From CALDOK01 sp964481655 (GTDB lineage: Bacteria > Myxococcota_A > UBA796 > JAFGLY01), in NCBI GenBank assembly GCA_964481655.1, contig CAYZVO010000014.1:1-64000 (forward strand): a stretch of 64,000 nt of DNA. The letters run 5' to 3'. This document shows positions 9,608 to 19,200 of this stretch, one piece after another; the stretch's first letter is position 1; the number at the start of each line of letters is the position of its first letter. The position numbers and the translations under genes were made by a program. Below the pieces are notes generated by a model. It worked only from the letters and a program-made list of their open reading frames with translations. It did no database searches and had not been told where the DNA came from.

Positions 9608-11376
9608 GGGCCTGGCTGCAGCGCGCGGTGCCCGGGTTGAGGCTGCTGGTCATCGCCGTGGTGATCACCTGGCCGGCGGCGCGCCTCGACGCGCTGGTGG
9701 GGCACGAGCGCTGCACCGCAGGCTGCCACGCCTGGGTGATCTGGGCGGCCGAGGCCCAGCTGCTGGGAGGCCAGGACGTCGGCTCGCTGCTGTTCCACCC
9801 CCACGGCGCCGACCTGATCCGCCTGTACGGCTCGGACCTGCTCGGGCCGCTGCTGCTGGCACCCCTGGTGGGGGTGCTGGGGCCCTGGGCGCTGGTGAAC
9901 CTGTGGGTGGTCCTGATGGTCTGGGCCAATGGGCTGGCGGCCTACGCGCTGGGTCGCGGGCTCGGCCTCGAGCGGGGTGCCGCGACCGTGCTCGGCACGG
10001 CCTTCGCCGCCGCGCCGTTCTTCGCCCACGAAGCCTTCAACGGCACCACGGAGCTGCTGGCGGCCTGGCCGCTGCCCCTGTTCGCCCTGGCCTGGTTGCG
10101 GCTGCTCGAGGCGCCGTCCTGGCGCCTGGGGATCGGGGCCGGGGTGGTCTTCGGGGTCGGGGGCTTGCTGTCGGTCTACACCCCCTTCTTCCTGCTGCTC
10201 ATCGTCGGGGTGAGCCTGGGCTGGTGGGGGACGACTCGGCTGGAGCCGCTGCTGGAGCGGGGCCGGGTGCTCGCCATGGGGGTCGCCGGCGTCGTCGCGT
10301 CGTCGCTGCTGGCGCCGGTGGGGTTGCTGCACCTGTTCCACGGCGCCGGCGCGCTGCACAGCCGACGGGTGGGCTGGTCCGCCAGCGAGGCGCCCCTGCC
10401 CGACGCCGCCGCCGATCTGCAGAACTTCCTGTTCTCCGGCATCTCGGAGCCCCCGCGGGTGATCGTGCAGGGGGACGGCAACCTCTACGACTACTGGACC
10501 CTCGGCACGGTGACCGTCGGCTTCCTGATCCTGGGGCTGGCTGTGCTGGGCTGGTGGCGATCTTCCCGGCGCGGCGTCTGGCCGGCGCTGCTCATCGCCT
10601 CCCTGTTGGTCTCCCTGGGGCCCTGGCTGGTGGCGGGCGGGGAGCTGCTGCGCATCGCGGGCAGCCCGATCCCGGGGCCCGCGCTGCTGCTCGAGCGGCT
10701 GATGCCCCTGTGGGGGGTCGTCTCGCTGCATCCCTACCGCTTCGCCGCGCTCACGGCCCTGGCCCTGGCGGTCCTGGCCGGCCTGGGGGCGGCCTGGCTG
10801 CTGGACTGGCTGGGCGCGAGGCACCGCTACGGGCGCTTGGTCGGTGTGCCGCTGCTCTGCGTGCTCATCGTGGCCGAGGGCTTCCTGCACCGGCCGGGCC
10901 ACTGGGCGCTGCCCACCACCGCGCCCCCCGACTCGGCCAGCCTCGACTGGCTCGCCGAGCAGGAGCGGGGCGGGGTGCTGCTGCTGCCCTTCGTGGCCGA
11001 CGAGATCGGGGACGTCTGCCACGGCCTGTTCCTGCAGACCGTCCACGGCCAGCCCTGGTCCGACGGCGCGATGCACTTCCGCGCGGAGCGGTCCTCCCTG
11101 GCCCTGTACGACGACAACGCCATGCTCGGGACCTTGGCGGAGCCGATGGGGCAGCCGCTGCCGACTCCGGAGGTCGCGGTCCCTGGCTGGGCGGATCTGG
11201 GCGAGGCGGGCATCCGCTACGTGCTGCTCGATCGCCCTGCCTACGCCCGCTTCCGGGGCGACAAGGCCTGGGTCCCCGAGAGTCATGATCCGGCCTACGT
11301 GGACGCCTGGCTGCGCCATCACCTGGGCCAGCCGCTCCAGGACGATGGGGACGTGGTGGTGTTCGGGATCCGCTAG
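9604..11376 (+). CDS. Polytopic membrane protein, GT-C-like, second of a paralogous pair
   Basis: A 590-residue membrane protein related in layout to its upstream neighbour: N-terminal helix (LRLLVIAVVITWPAA), a loop with HERCTAGCHAW, many helices up to about residue 430, then a soluble C-terminal region containing VLLLPFVADE and a long hydrophilic tail. Two cysteines and a histidine in the first loop are unlike the upstream copy and could form a disulfide. The ATGA overlap with the upstream gene implies translational coupling. No gene follows on this strand for 56 bases. No activity can be assigned beyond probable membership of GT-C-like membrane proteins. Confidence 0.63.
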   Translation: MRAWLQRAVPGLRLLVIAVVITWPAARLDALVGHERCTAGCHAWVIWAAEAQLLGGQDVGSLLFHPHGADLIRLYGSDLLGPLLLAPLVGVLGPWALVNLWVVLMVWANGLAAYALGRGLGLERGAATVLGTAFAAAPFFAHEAFNGTTELLAAWPLPLFALAWLRLLEAPSWRLGIGAGVVFGVGGLLSVYTPFFLLLIVGVSLGWWGTTRLEPLLERGRVLAMGVAGVVASSLLAPVGLLHLFHGAGALHSRRVGWSASEAPLPDAAADLQNFLFSGISEPPRVIVQGDGNLYDYWTLGTVTVGFLILGLAVLGWWRSSRRGVWPALLIASLLVSLGPWLVAGGELLRIAGSPIPGPALLLERLMPLWGVVSLHPYRFAALTALALAVLAGLGAAWLLDWLGARHRYGRLVGVPLLCVLIVAEGFLHRPGHWALPTTAPPDSASLDWLAEQERGGVLLLPFVADEIGDVCHGLFLQTVHGQPWSDGAMHFRAERSSLALYDDNAMLGTLAEPMGQPLPTPEVAVPGWADLGEAGIRYVLLDRPAYARFRGDKAWVPESHDPAYVDAWLRHHLGQPLQDDGDVVVFGIR

Positions 11377-11432
11377 TGGCGGGCCGCGTGGCTGCGCTCT
11401 AAGTTGCGGGTCTCCCAATGCCGTGGTGTGCC

Positions 11433-12917
11433 ATGCGGTTCCGCTCCCTCGTCCTCGCCTCGATGGCCATCTCCACGGCCTGTCGGCCCGCCTTCGAGGG
11501 TGAGCTCACCAGCCAGGATCTGCTCGACGGCGCCGAGCTGCTGATCATCGCGCCGGACGAGACCATCGACGGCTACGACGACTACATCGCCTGGAAGCGC
11601 GCCCTGGGCATCTCGGTGCGGCTCGAGAGCGTGGCCGACATCGACGCCACCGAGAGCGGCGAAGACCTGGCCGCCCGCATCCGGGCCCGCATCCAGCGCG
11701 CCGTAGACGATGAGGGCACCCGCTGGGTGCTGCTGGGCGCCGACGCGCCCCTGCTCCCGGTGCGCAAGGTCTACACCTGGGTCGATGTGGACTTCGAGGG
11801 CGCCTACTACGAGGACAGCATCGCCACCGATCTGTACTACGCCGATCTCGACGGCGACTGGGACGGCGACGGCGACGGCGCCTACGGCGAGCCCGGCGAC
11901 GGCATGGATCTGCTCCCTGAGGTGGCCATCGGCCGCATCCCCGCGCGCTCGACCCAGCAGGTGCAGGAGTACACCGACAAGCTCTTCCTCTACGAGCGCT
12001 GGCCCGAGACCGACTACCAGGAGACCGGCCTGCTGCTGGGCGAGTGGGCGGGCCAGGCCAGCGGGCTGGACTTCTACTCGAGCACCGCGCTCGAGAGCTG
12101 GATCGTGCCCCTGTTCCCCGACGGCTTCGAGATCACCAAGCTGTACGAGCAGCACGACATCTACGACGACGCCTCGGACAACACCACCTCCAACCAGATC
12201 GCGGCCTTCGAGACCGGGCACAACCTCATCCTGAACTTCGGCCACGGCGTGGCCAGCTACATCGGGAACCTGAGCCTGCACGACATCTGGAACCTCGAGC
12301 CCAGCGGCCGCCCGGCCATCTTCGCCACCACCGAGTGCTCGGGCTGCGACTTCGAGAACGAGTACGTGGACCACAGCGCCTGTGAGGCCTACGTGCTGGG
12401 CCCGGGCGGCGGCGCCGTCTACCTGGGCAACACCCACGTGGGGATCGGGTTCCCCTCGCTGTCGAACTTCTACATCGCCTACTTCGAGGAGCTGTTCGAG
12501 GCCGACGAGCAGCGCAGCATGGGCGAGCTGGTCCAGTTCCTGCAGACCACCTACACCACCGAAGACGCCCTGGCCGAGGAAGGCCACCCGGACCGCTGGT
12601 CCGCGCTGGTCATGGTGCTGATGGGCGACCCCACGGTGGTGCCCTGGCGCACCACCCCCCAGGAGCCGGAGCTGGGCAAGGTCCAGTGGTACCGCCACCC
12701 CGATGGCGACGTGGCCTGCTACGACCTGACCCTGGACGGCGGGCCGGTCAAGGGCGCCACCATCAGCCTGAGCAAGGGCGATGAGCTCCAGGTGGTGGAC
12801 CGCACCGACGCCGACGGCCGGGCCTGCTTGCTGGTGCCCGGCGACGCCCCCCGCAAGGGCGTGGTCACCGCCAGCGGCCCCGATCTGCTGCCCGTCGAGC
12901 GCGATCAGAAGCTGTAG
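11433..12917 (+). CDS. Peptidase family C25 (gingipain-like) lipoprotein
   Basis: A 494-residue predicted lipoprotein; the signal peptide MRFRSLVLASMAISTAC places the lipid Cys at residue 17, which is why the ATG at 11433 is preferred over one 15 bases earlier. The body matches the gingipain fold: a catalytic-type histidine H271 in LNFGHGVAS and cysteine C302 in TTECSGCDF, with the propeptide-like N-terminal segment almost absent. The Asp-rich DLDGDWDGDGDGAYGE segment probably binds calcium. The C-terminal 80 residues look like an Ig-like or carboxypeptidase-regulatory domain. A surface cysteine endopeptidase is the likeliest role; such peptidases in other bacteria can process exported proteins. 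It precedes the radical SAM gene by 6 bases, which may be chance. Confidence 0.75.
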   Translation: MRFRSLVLASMAISTACRPAFEGELTSQDLLDGAELLIIAPDETIDGYDDYIAWKRALGISVRLESVADIDATESGEDLAARIRARIQRAVDDEGTRWVLLGADAPLLPVRKVYTWVDVDFEGAYYEDSIATDLYYADLDGDWDGDGDGAYGEPGDGMDLLPEVAIGRIPARSTQQVQEYTDKLFLYERWPETDYQETGLLLGEWAGQASGLDFYSSTALESWIVPLFPDGFEITKLYEQHDIYDDASDNTTSNQIAAFETGHNLILNFGHGVASYIGNLSLHDIWNLEPSGRPAIFATTECSGCDFENEYVDHSACEAYVLGPGGGAVYLGNTHVGIGFPSLSNFYIAYFEELFEADEQRSMGELVQFLQTTYTTEDALAEEGHPDRWSALVMVLMGDPTVVPWRTTPQEPELGKVQWYRHPDGDVACYDLTLDGGPVKGATISLSKGDELQVVDRTDADGRACLLVPGDAPRKGVVTASGPDLLPVERDQKL

Positions 12918-12923
12918 GGCGCC

Positions 12924-14246
12924 ATGCGCATCGCCTTCGTCTCCGCCAACCGCGAGCAACTGCCGGACCCGGTGGTGCCCATCGGGCTGCTGTCGGTGAT
13001 GGCCAACACCCCTGCTCGGCACGAGCGCGTGCTGTGGGATCTGTGCTTCGAACGCGACCCGGTGGCGGTGCTGCGGGAGCGCGCCGCAGCCTGGCGGCCG
13101 GAGCTCATCGCCATCGGTCTGCGCAACGTGCAGAACAGCGACTACACCAACATCGAGGGCAACCTGCGCTACTACGGCGAGCTCACCGCCGTGGCCCACC
13201 AGGCCGGCGTGCCGGTGGTGCTGGGCGGCGCGGGCTTCTCGGTGATGCCCCGGGAGATCCTGGCGCGGCTCGAGGCCGGGTACGGGATCTCGGGCGAGGG
13301 CGAGCTGGCCTTCCCGGCACTGCTGGCGGCGCTCGAGGGCGGCGCTGGCTTCGAGGACATCCCCAACCTGCACCGCTTGGTGGACGGCGAGGTGCTCACC
13401 AACCCACCGCCGGCCGTGCTGCTGGATCTGGACAGCTTGGCCCCCGCCACCCGCGAGGCGGTGGACCCCCGCTACTACCAGCGGGTGGGCATCGAGTCGG
13501 TGCAGAGCAAGCGCGGCTGCCCCCTGGGCTGCGAGTACTGCACCTACCCGCTGATCGAGGGCCGCCGACACCGCCTGCGGGACCCGGTCCGGGTGGTGGA
13601 CGAGCTCGAGGCGGCCAAGGCCGCGCAGCCGGGGATGAACCACGCCTTCTTCGTGGACTCTGTCTTCACCCTGCCCGCTCGGCACGCCAAGGCCATCTGT
13701 CGGGAGCTCATCGCCCGTGACCTGGGCCTGGGCTGGACCTGCTACGCCAACCCCATCGGCTTCGACCGCGAGCTGGCCGAGCTGATGAAGGCGGCGGGCT
13801 GCGTGGGCATGGAGGTCGGCACGGACTCGGGCAGCGACGCGATCCTGAAGCGCCAGCGCAAGGGCTTCACGGTGGCCGATGTGCACCGCATGCACGGCAT
13901 CTGCGAAGAGGTGGGGCTGATGGACTGCCACACCTTCGTGCTGGGGACCACCGGCGAGACCGTGGAGCACGTGCGGGAGACCCTCAACTTCCTCGACGAG
14001 CTGCAGCCCTTCGCCGCGATCCTGATGATGTGGATGGAGGACCTCGAGGCCCTCGAGCCCGCGCTGTCCCTCCAGCGGCGTGTGTTCCGCGACGCCATCC
14101 GCGACCTGCTCGTGGAGCGCTGCGCCACCCGGCCGCGGTGGATCGCGCCCCAGCTGAAGATCGCCTACGACCCCCGCATCTTCCGGATCTTGCGGAAGAA
14201 GGGGTTCACCGGGCCGCTGTGGCAGTACATCCACCTCAACGGCTAG
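12924..14246 (+). CDS. B12-binding radical SAM protein
   Basis: A 440-residue class B-type radical SAM protein. Residues 1-130 form a Rossmann-like cobalamin-binding domain lacking the classic DxHxxG, with VVLGGAGFSVMP and SGEGE segments. The iron-sulfur motif is C199-P-L-G-C203-E-Y-C206, followed by a TIM-barrel with GMEVGTDSGSD and TTGET. Related B12/radical SAM proteins methylate or rearrange unactivated carbons and are sometimes found near lipid biosynthesis genes. Here it lies 1.3 kb before the polyene export genes but on the other side of a transposase, so a role in the cluster is only a suggestion. It converges on a small minus-strand gene. Confidence 0.85.
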   Translation: MRIAFVSANREQLPDPVVPIGLLSVMANTPARHERVLWDLCFERDPVAVLRERAAAWRPELIAIGLRNVQNSDYTNIEGNLRYYGELTAVAHQAGVPVVLGGAGFSVMPREILARLEAGYGISGEGELAFPALLAALEGGAGFEDIPNLHRLVDGEVLTNPPPAVLLDLDSLAPATREAVDPRYYQRVGIESVQSKRGCPLGCEYCTYPLIEGRRHRLRDPVRVVDELEAAKAAQPGMNHAFFVDSVFTLPARHAKAICRELIARDLGLGWTCYANPIGFDRELAELMKAAGCVGMEVGTDSGSDAILKRQRKGFTVADVHRMHGICEEVGLMDCHTFVLGTTGETVEHVRETLNFLDELQPFAAILMMWMEDLEALEPALSLQRRVFRDAIRDLLVERCATRPRWIAPQLKIAYDPRIFRILRKKGFTGPLWQYIHLNG

Positions 14247-14249
14247 GCG

Positions 14250-14405
14250 TCAGCGCCGCAAGCTCATCCGCTCTTCGGCGGTCATCGTCTCGGCGTACGC
14301 TTCGTAGCCCTGCTCCTTGATGAAGCGGACGCTGCCGGGCCGGATCGAGCCGAAGAGCAGACCGCGGCGGGCGATGGCCTCGACGTTGGCGGTGGTGGGG
14401 TTCAT
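14250..14405 (-). CDS. Small 51-residue protein of unknown function
   Basis: A short gene with a good ribosome site (GAGGAGCG about 5 bases before the ATG at 14405) encoding a soluble, charged 51-residue protein that begins MNPTTANVEAIARRGLLFG and ends EERMSLRR. Codon third positions are mostly G/C, as in neighbouring genes. It lies 39 bases downstream of the transposase-like gene on the same strand and may be cotranscribed with it. Nothing in it is recognised; it could equally be a fragment of a larger lost gene. Confidence 0.5.
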   Translation of the reverse strand: MNPTTANVEAIARRGLLFGSIRPGSVRFIKEQGYEAYAETMTAEERMSLRR

Positions 14406-14444
14406 GGCTCGCTCCTCGGGAGGTCACTGACGGGTTCTTCCACG

Positions 14445-15215
14445 CTACTGGCCCACCCGCTCTTCGAGGGCCAGGCGCATCAGGACGGTGGGCTGCAGGA
14501 GGGCGCCCGCGGGATGGGCCGCCATGCGGTTGACCGCGCGGGGCGTGACGCCAAGCAACCACGCGAGCTCGGACTTGGGGATCTCGGCGGCTCGGGCGAG
14601 GCTGCACGCTGCCCGCCGTGCGGCGGCCTCGCGCCGCCCGTGACCGGCCAGGCCCGGCTCGGCGGCGCAGGCGGCCGTGGCGGCCTCGATGACGCGCCGC
14701 GCGCCCATGGCCCGGGCGTCGGGGAGCGCGACAGGGTGCAGAGGCTGGTTCGAGAGCCCGACGGCGTCGAAGGCGTCTGCGGTGGTGGCCCGGGGCAGGG
14801 CCTCCATGATGCGGAGCTCCAGCCCGGGCAGCATCCTGGCGCCGACCAGATCGGGGAAGCAGCTCCCCTCCCAGAGCGCGGGGTGGATGGGGAGGCCGTG
14901 CTTCGCTGGCTGACGGAGCAGGTAGGCGAACGCCGCCTGCATGTGCCTGCGGTCGCGGATGACGGTGACGTGGGTGGGGTTGACCTCGACCGCGGCCAGG
15001 CCCCGGGTGCAGCGGGTGAGGGCCCGGCGGCGGCACTCCATGGTGGCCTCGTCACAGACCAGCACCGTGTGCAGGTGGTCGTCCACGATGCAGAACTCCG
15101 CCAGCTCCCGGCCCATGGTGTCCACGAGCATGTGCAGCGCGCGGCGGGTGTGGGCGGCGCCGGGGAAGAGGGGGTGACGGGTGACCGAGCTGATGGTGAG
15201 CTGCCAGGGTTGCAT
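14445..15215 (-). CDS. Y1 (IS200/REP-associated-type) tyrosine transposase with C-terminal HTH
   Basis: A 256-residue protein. The HUH metal-binding pair is H47-L-H49 in IVDDHLHTVLV and the candidate nucleophile is Y98 in FAYLLRQPAKHGL, which is the usual place in Y1 transposases. The C-terminal region (about residues 200-256) has a helix-turn-helix-like ELAWLLGVTPRAVNRM. The single-gene setting without a partner TnpB, and the palindromic repeats 145-300 bases upstream, fit the REP-associated tyrosine transposase (RAYT) group. Those enzymes cut single-stranded REP hairpins rather than move as ordinary insertion sequences. Start ATG 15215 has GGAGG 6 bases upstream. Key residues are intact, so it may be active. 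Confidence 0.72.
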   Translation of the reverse strand: MQPWQLTISSVTRHPLFPGAAHTRRALHMLVDTMGRELAEFCIVDDHLHTVLVCDEATMECRRRALTRCTRGLAAVEVNPTHVTVIRDRRHMQAAFAYLLRQPAKHGLPIHPALWEGSCFPDLVGARMLPGLELRIMEALPRATTADAFDAVGLSNQPLHPVALPDARAMGARRVIEAATAACAAEPGLAGHGRREAAARRAACSLARAAEIPKSELAWLLGVTPRAVNRMAAHPAGALLQPTVLMRLALEERVGQ

Positions 15216-15290
15216 GACGCCTCCGGGGTGGGGAGGAAGCGAAGCAAGCAGCGTGCCAGCCGAAAGCCGGCGTTGGACGGTTCGGGTTCG

Positions 15291-15345
15291 TCGACGATCG
15301 TCGAAAGTTCGACACCTGTTCGACACCTGTTCGACGATGGTCGAT
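15291..15345. promoter_or_regulatory. Perfect 14-bp palindrome plus tandem GTTCGACACCT repeats
   Basis: TCGACGATCGTCGA at 15291-15304 is a perfect dyad. It is followed by two direct copies of the 11-mer GTTCGACACCT (15307-15328), a third partial copy, and an imperfect second copy of the dyad (TCGACGATGGTCGA, about 15331-15344). The array lies about 76 bases in front of the transposase-like gene (read on the minus strand) and could be its operator, a transposase binding site, or part of the repeat element next door. Confidence 0.5.
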
Positions 15346-15360
15346 GGGCGAACCTGCGCG

Positions 15361-15511
15361 GGGACCCGCTCGGCGGGTCCGCAGGGCGGAGTAGGGGAAC
15401 GGGTCCAGCCGTCGGGACCCGTTGGGCGGGTCCGGGGGCGGAGTGGGGGAACGGGTCCAGCCCTCGGGACCCGTTGGGCGGGTCCGCAGGGCGGAGTGGG
15501 GGAACGGGTCC
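15361..15511. repeat. Three tandem copies of a 52-53 bp palindrome-containing repeat
   Basis: Copies begin at 15361, 15414 and 15466. Each holds GGACCCG, a 5-base loop and CGGGTCC (perfect 7-bp stem). The end of one copy also pairs with the start of the next: AACGGGTCC, 8 bases, GGACCCGTT, a perfect 9-bp stem between copies 2 and 3. Copy 1 differs mainly in loops. This alternately pairing hairpin array fits a REP-like (RAYT substrate) block and fills most of the 371-base gap between the transposase and the LolA-like gene. The remaining bases show only a possible TAAGAC -10 box at about 15561. Confidence 0.7.
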
Positions 15512-15586
15512 CTGGAACCTGCGGCCCGCGGCGAGTGTTGGGACTCCGCCCCCGCCCGGGCTAAGACATCCCCCCTCGGAGCCCCC

Positions 15587-16222
15587 ATGCACCTGCTCGC
15601 CCTCGGCCTGATCGCCGCCTCGTCCTTCGCCGCCGACGACCTGCCCCCGGAGGCGGTCGCGGTGTGGGACGCGATGAGCGCGGTGCGCGGCCTCGAGGCC
15701 CGCTTCGAGCAGAGCCGCAGCACCGCGCTGTTGGCGCAGCCGCTGGTGTCCACCGGCACCCTGCGCTTCGTCCGGCCCGACAAGCTGGCCTGGGTGGTGC
15801 AGACCCCCGGCCGCTCCACCATGGTGGTCAGCGGCAGCCAGGTGGCGATGAGCTACCCGGAGCTGGGCGTCTACGAGCAGCTCGACCTGGCCGGCGATCC
15901 CGACGCGGAGCGGCTGGTGCGTTCGATGATGGTGTGGCTGGCGGGCGACCTCGAGCAGGTCACCCAGGACTACGGCGTGGCCTGGGCGGCGGCGCCGGCG
16001 GGCGGCCCGGATGGCGCGCTGCACCTGGCCACGCTGACGCCCAAGGACAGCACCATGGCGGCGCTGGTCGGCAGCCTGGATCTCACCATCGGTGGCGAGC
16101 CGCTGCGGGTGTTGGCGGTGACCATGCACGAGCCGGACGGCGATCGGGTCGACATCACCATGCACGACGTGCGCCTCGATCCCGACTTCCCCGACGACGC
16201 CTTCAGCATCGGCGGGCCGTGA
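15587..16222 (+). CDS. LolA-like periplasmic lipoprotein/lipid carrier
   Basis: A 211-residue exported protein; the signal peptide MHLLALGLIAASSFA precedes AADDLPPEAV. The segment ARFEQSRSTALLAQPLVSTGTL followed by LRFVRPDKLAWVV is the typical N-terminal pattern of outer-membrane lipoprotein carrier (LolA) family proteins, whose open beta-barrel binds acyl chains. In aryl-polyene clusters a LolA-like protein is paired with an MMPL exporter and a small lipoprotein, exactly the order seen here, so it probably ferries the polyene lipid across the periplasm. The start is chosen for the signal peptide; the upstream extension lies in the tandem repeat. The next gene follows after 16 bases. Confidence 0.8.
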   Translation: MHLLALGLIAASSFAADDLPPEAVAVWDAMSAVRGLEARFEQSRSTALLAQPLVSTGTLRFVRPDKLAWVVQTPGRSTMVVSGSQVAMSYPELGVYEQLDLAGDPDAERLVRSMMVWLAGDLEQVTQDYGVAWAAAPAGGPDGALHLATLTPKDSTMAALVGSLDLTIGGEPLRVLAVTMHEPDGDRVDITMHDVRLDPDFPDDAFSIGGP

Positions 16223-16238
16223 GGCCCCCGCGCCAGCC

Positions 16239-19200
16239 ATGACCCCCAAGCTGCGTCTGGTGCTGGCGGCCTGTGTGCTGCTGGTGCTGTGCGTGGTGGC
16301 CAGCCGGCTGCGCTTCACCGACGATCTGGCCAGCCTGCTGCCGGCCGATGGCCCGTTACCGAGGGCGCTGGAGCACCTCGAGCGCTTCGAGGTAGCGGAC
16401 ACCATCATGGTCGAGGTGGACGGCACCGGCGCCGAGCGTAGCGAGCTGCTGGCGGCGGTGGACGCCCTGGGGGAGCGCCTCGACGCGGACCCCGCCATCC
16501 AGCGGGTGCGCTGGCGGGTGCGCGCGGCCGACGGTGTGGCCCTGCAGCAGGCCGCGGCGCCCCATGCGGTGGCCCTGGTGCCGCCGGAACTGCTGGCTGA
16601 TCGGGTGAGCCCCGCGGGCATCCGCGCGGCGCTTCGAGGACAGCTGCTGCGGCTGGCTGGCCCGGGCGGCGGCCTGTTCGAGGCCCGCTTCCGCGAGGAT
16701 CCGCTGGACCTGGGCGGGCTCGCCCTGCAGCAGCTGCGGGGGGTGGAGAGCCCCTTCGCGGTGCAAGTGGTCGCCAGCCACTTCCTGGACAGCTCGGGGG
16801 AGCGGGCGGTGCTGCTGGTGGAGCCGGTCGCCGGCACGATGGAGATGGGACCGGACGCGCCGCTGATCCAGCAGCTCGAGGAACACCTGGCCAGCTGCGC
16901 GCTGCCCGCCCGCTACCTGGGCGGCCACCGCATCGCCGCCGAGTCGGCGCGCTCGGTGCGGGACGACGTGCAGCGGGCGGCGGTGCTGGGGCTGGTGGCG
17001 ATGCTGGGCCTGTTCCTGCTGGGCTTCCGCAGCCTGCGTCCGGTGGTCGGGGCCGCGGTGCCCATCGCGGTGGCCGTGGCGGCCACCCTCGCGGCCGGGG
17101 CCATCATCGGCCCGCTCCACGGCATCAGCCTCGGCTTCGCCGCGGCCCTGTTGGGGCTGGCGGTGGACTACTGGATTCACCTGTACGTGGCGGCCCAGTC
17201 CCGCAACCCCGAGCCCGGGTTCGCACCACGCCTCGAGGCGGCCAGCGCCGCGCTCTCGGAGATCGGGCCCGCCCTGGTGATGGGCGCGGCCTCCACGGCC
17301 GGTGCCTTCGTGGTCCTGCTCTGCTCCCGCTACCCTGTCGTGCAGGGGCTGGGCGCCATGGGGCTGGCGGCGGCGATGGGGGCCCTGGCGGGCACCTGGC
17401 TGCTGGGCCCGCTGGTCTACGCCGCCCTGGGCGGCCGGCGCCTGCCGGGGCTGCGCCTGTCCGCCGCGCCGGTGTGGTTGCGGGTCGCGCTGGTGCTGGC
17501 GGTGCTGATGGGGATCGTGCTGGTGGGGCGCAGCAGCTTCGACGGTGATCCCCGCAACCTGCTGCCGCCGTCGGACGAGACCCAGGCCCTCGAGCGGGAG
17601 CTGACCACCCGCTATGGCGGCTTCGGGACCGGCGGCATGGTGGTCCTCGAAGGGGCCGAGCTGGGCGCTGTGCTCGACGCCGCCGATCGCGCCGAGGCCG
17701 CCCTGGGCGAGCTGGCCGGTGTGAGCACCGCGGGGCCCTCGGTGCTGCTCCCTGGTCCCGCTGCCCGGGCCGCGCGCGCCGCGACCCTCCCCAGCGTCGG
17801 AGCGCTGCAGGCCGAGATCGACGCGGCCGCGACGGAGCTGGGCTTCGCGCCCGCGGCCCTGGCGGGGGCGGCGGAGCGCCTGCTCGCGGCCCCGGGCGAG
17901 GCCCTCGGCCCGCAGACCTGGGCCGAGACCCCCCTGGCGGAGCTTGTCGGCCGGCACGTGCAGCCCACCGACGCGGGCTGGTCGGTGATGATCTCCCTGG
18001 TCACCGACGACGACAGCCTCCTCGATCCCGTGCGCGCGACCCTGTCCGCCGCGGCCCCCGACGCCGAGCTGGTCGTGCCCTCGAGCTTCGCCAAGGACGG
18101 CATCCGGGAGATCCTCCGGGAGCTGACCCGGCTGGGCGGGCTGGCCCTGGCCTGGGTGTTGGTGCTGCTGGGGCTGCGCTACCGCCGGCCGCGCATGGTG
18201 CTGGCGGCGCTGGTGCCCTGCGGGGCAGCCCTGGTGCTGGCGGTGGCGGCCTTCGCCCTCATCGGGGTGCCCTGGAACGCGGTGAGCGCGGCCAGCATGG
18301 TGCTCATCCTGGGCCTGGGCCTGGACTACGGCGTCTTCATGGCCGAGGGGGAGCGCCGGGGCGCTGGCGACCACACCGGCTACGCGGTGACCCTGTCGGC
18401 CCTGACCACCCTCACCGGCTTCGGCATCCTGGTCGTGGCCCGCAGCCCGGCCCTGTTCGGGGTCGGGCTCGCGGTGCTGGTGGGCATGAGCGCGGCGGCC
18501 GCGTGTGCCCTGGCGGTGGTCCCCACCGTGGTCCGGGGCGATCCCTTGCTGCCCCCGCGCGTCGGTCGCTGGATCGCCAGGCTGGCTTGGCTGGGGCTGT
18601 TCGGTATGGGCCTCGATGTGGCAGTCAGCCAGCTGACCTTCCTCGCACCCCTCGATGGCCCCGTCCCCGGGCATGAGCTCGAGCAGGTCTCGCCCCTCGA
18701 GCAGCGCTTCGGGCCCCACCGTCTGCTGCGCAGCGAGGGGGTGCACACGGCCTACCTCGAGGGCGACGCCTGGGAGCGGGGCTACGGTGCCGGGGTGCTC
18801 ACCGCGCCCATGGACGAGCGCCTCGAGCAGGAGCTGCTCGAGACCTTCGAGCGTGCTGTGCCGAGCACGCTGGGTCGCTTCGCCATCGTCCGGGGTGCCC
18901 TGTTGGGGCTGCCACGGCTCGACAGCTGGTTGCTGGACGAGCACCGACAGGAGATCGCCGGCTACGTCGCTGGCACCGGCGAACACCGGGACTGGCTCGC
19001 CCCCGGCTACACCCGCAAGGTCTACTACCACGCGGTCCACGACATCGGTCAGGCCCTGGTGGACAGCCCCCTGGTCCACGCCTGCACCGGCTTCATGGCC
19101 GGCCCAGGTCACACCGCGGACGGCCACTGGCTGCTGGCCCGCAACTTCGACTTCGACGGCGGCCGGCGCTTCGACCAGGACAAGCTCATCAGCGTCGTGC

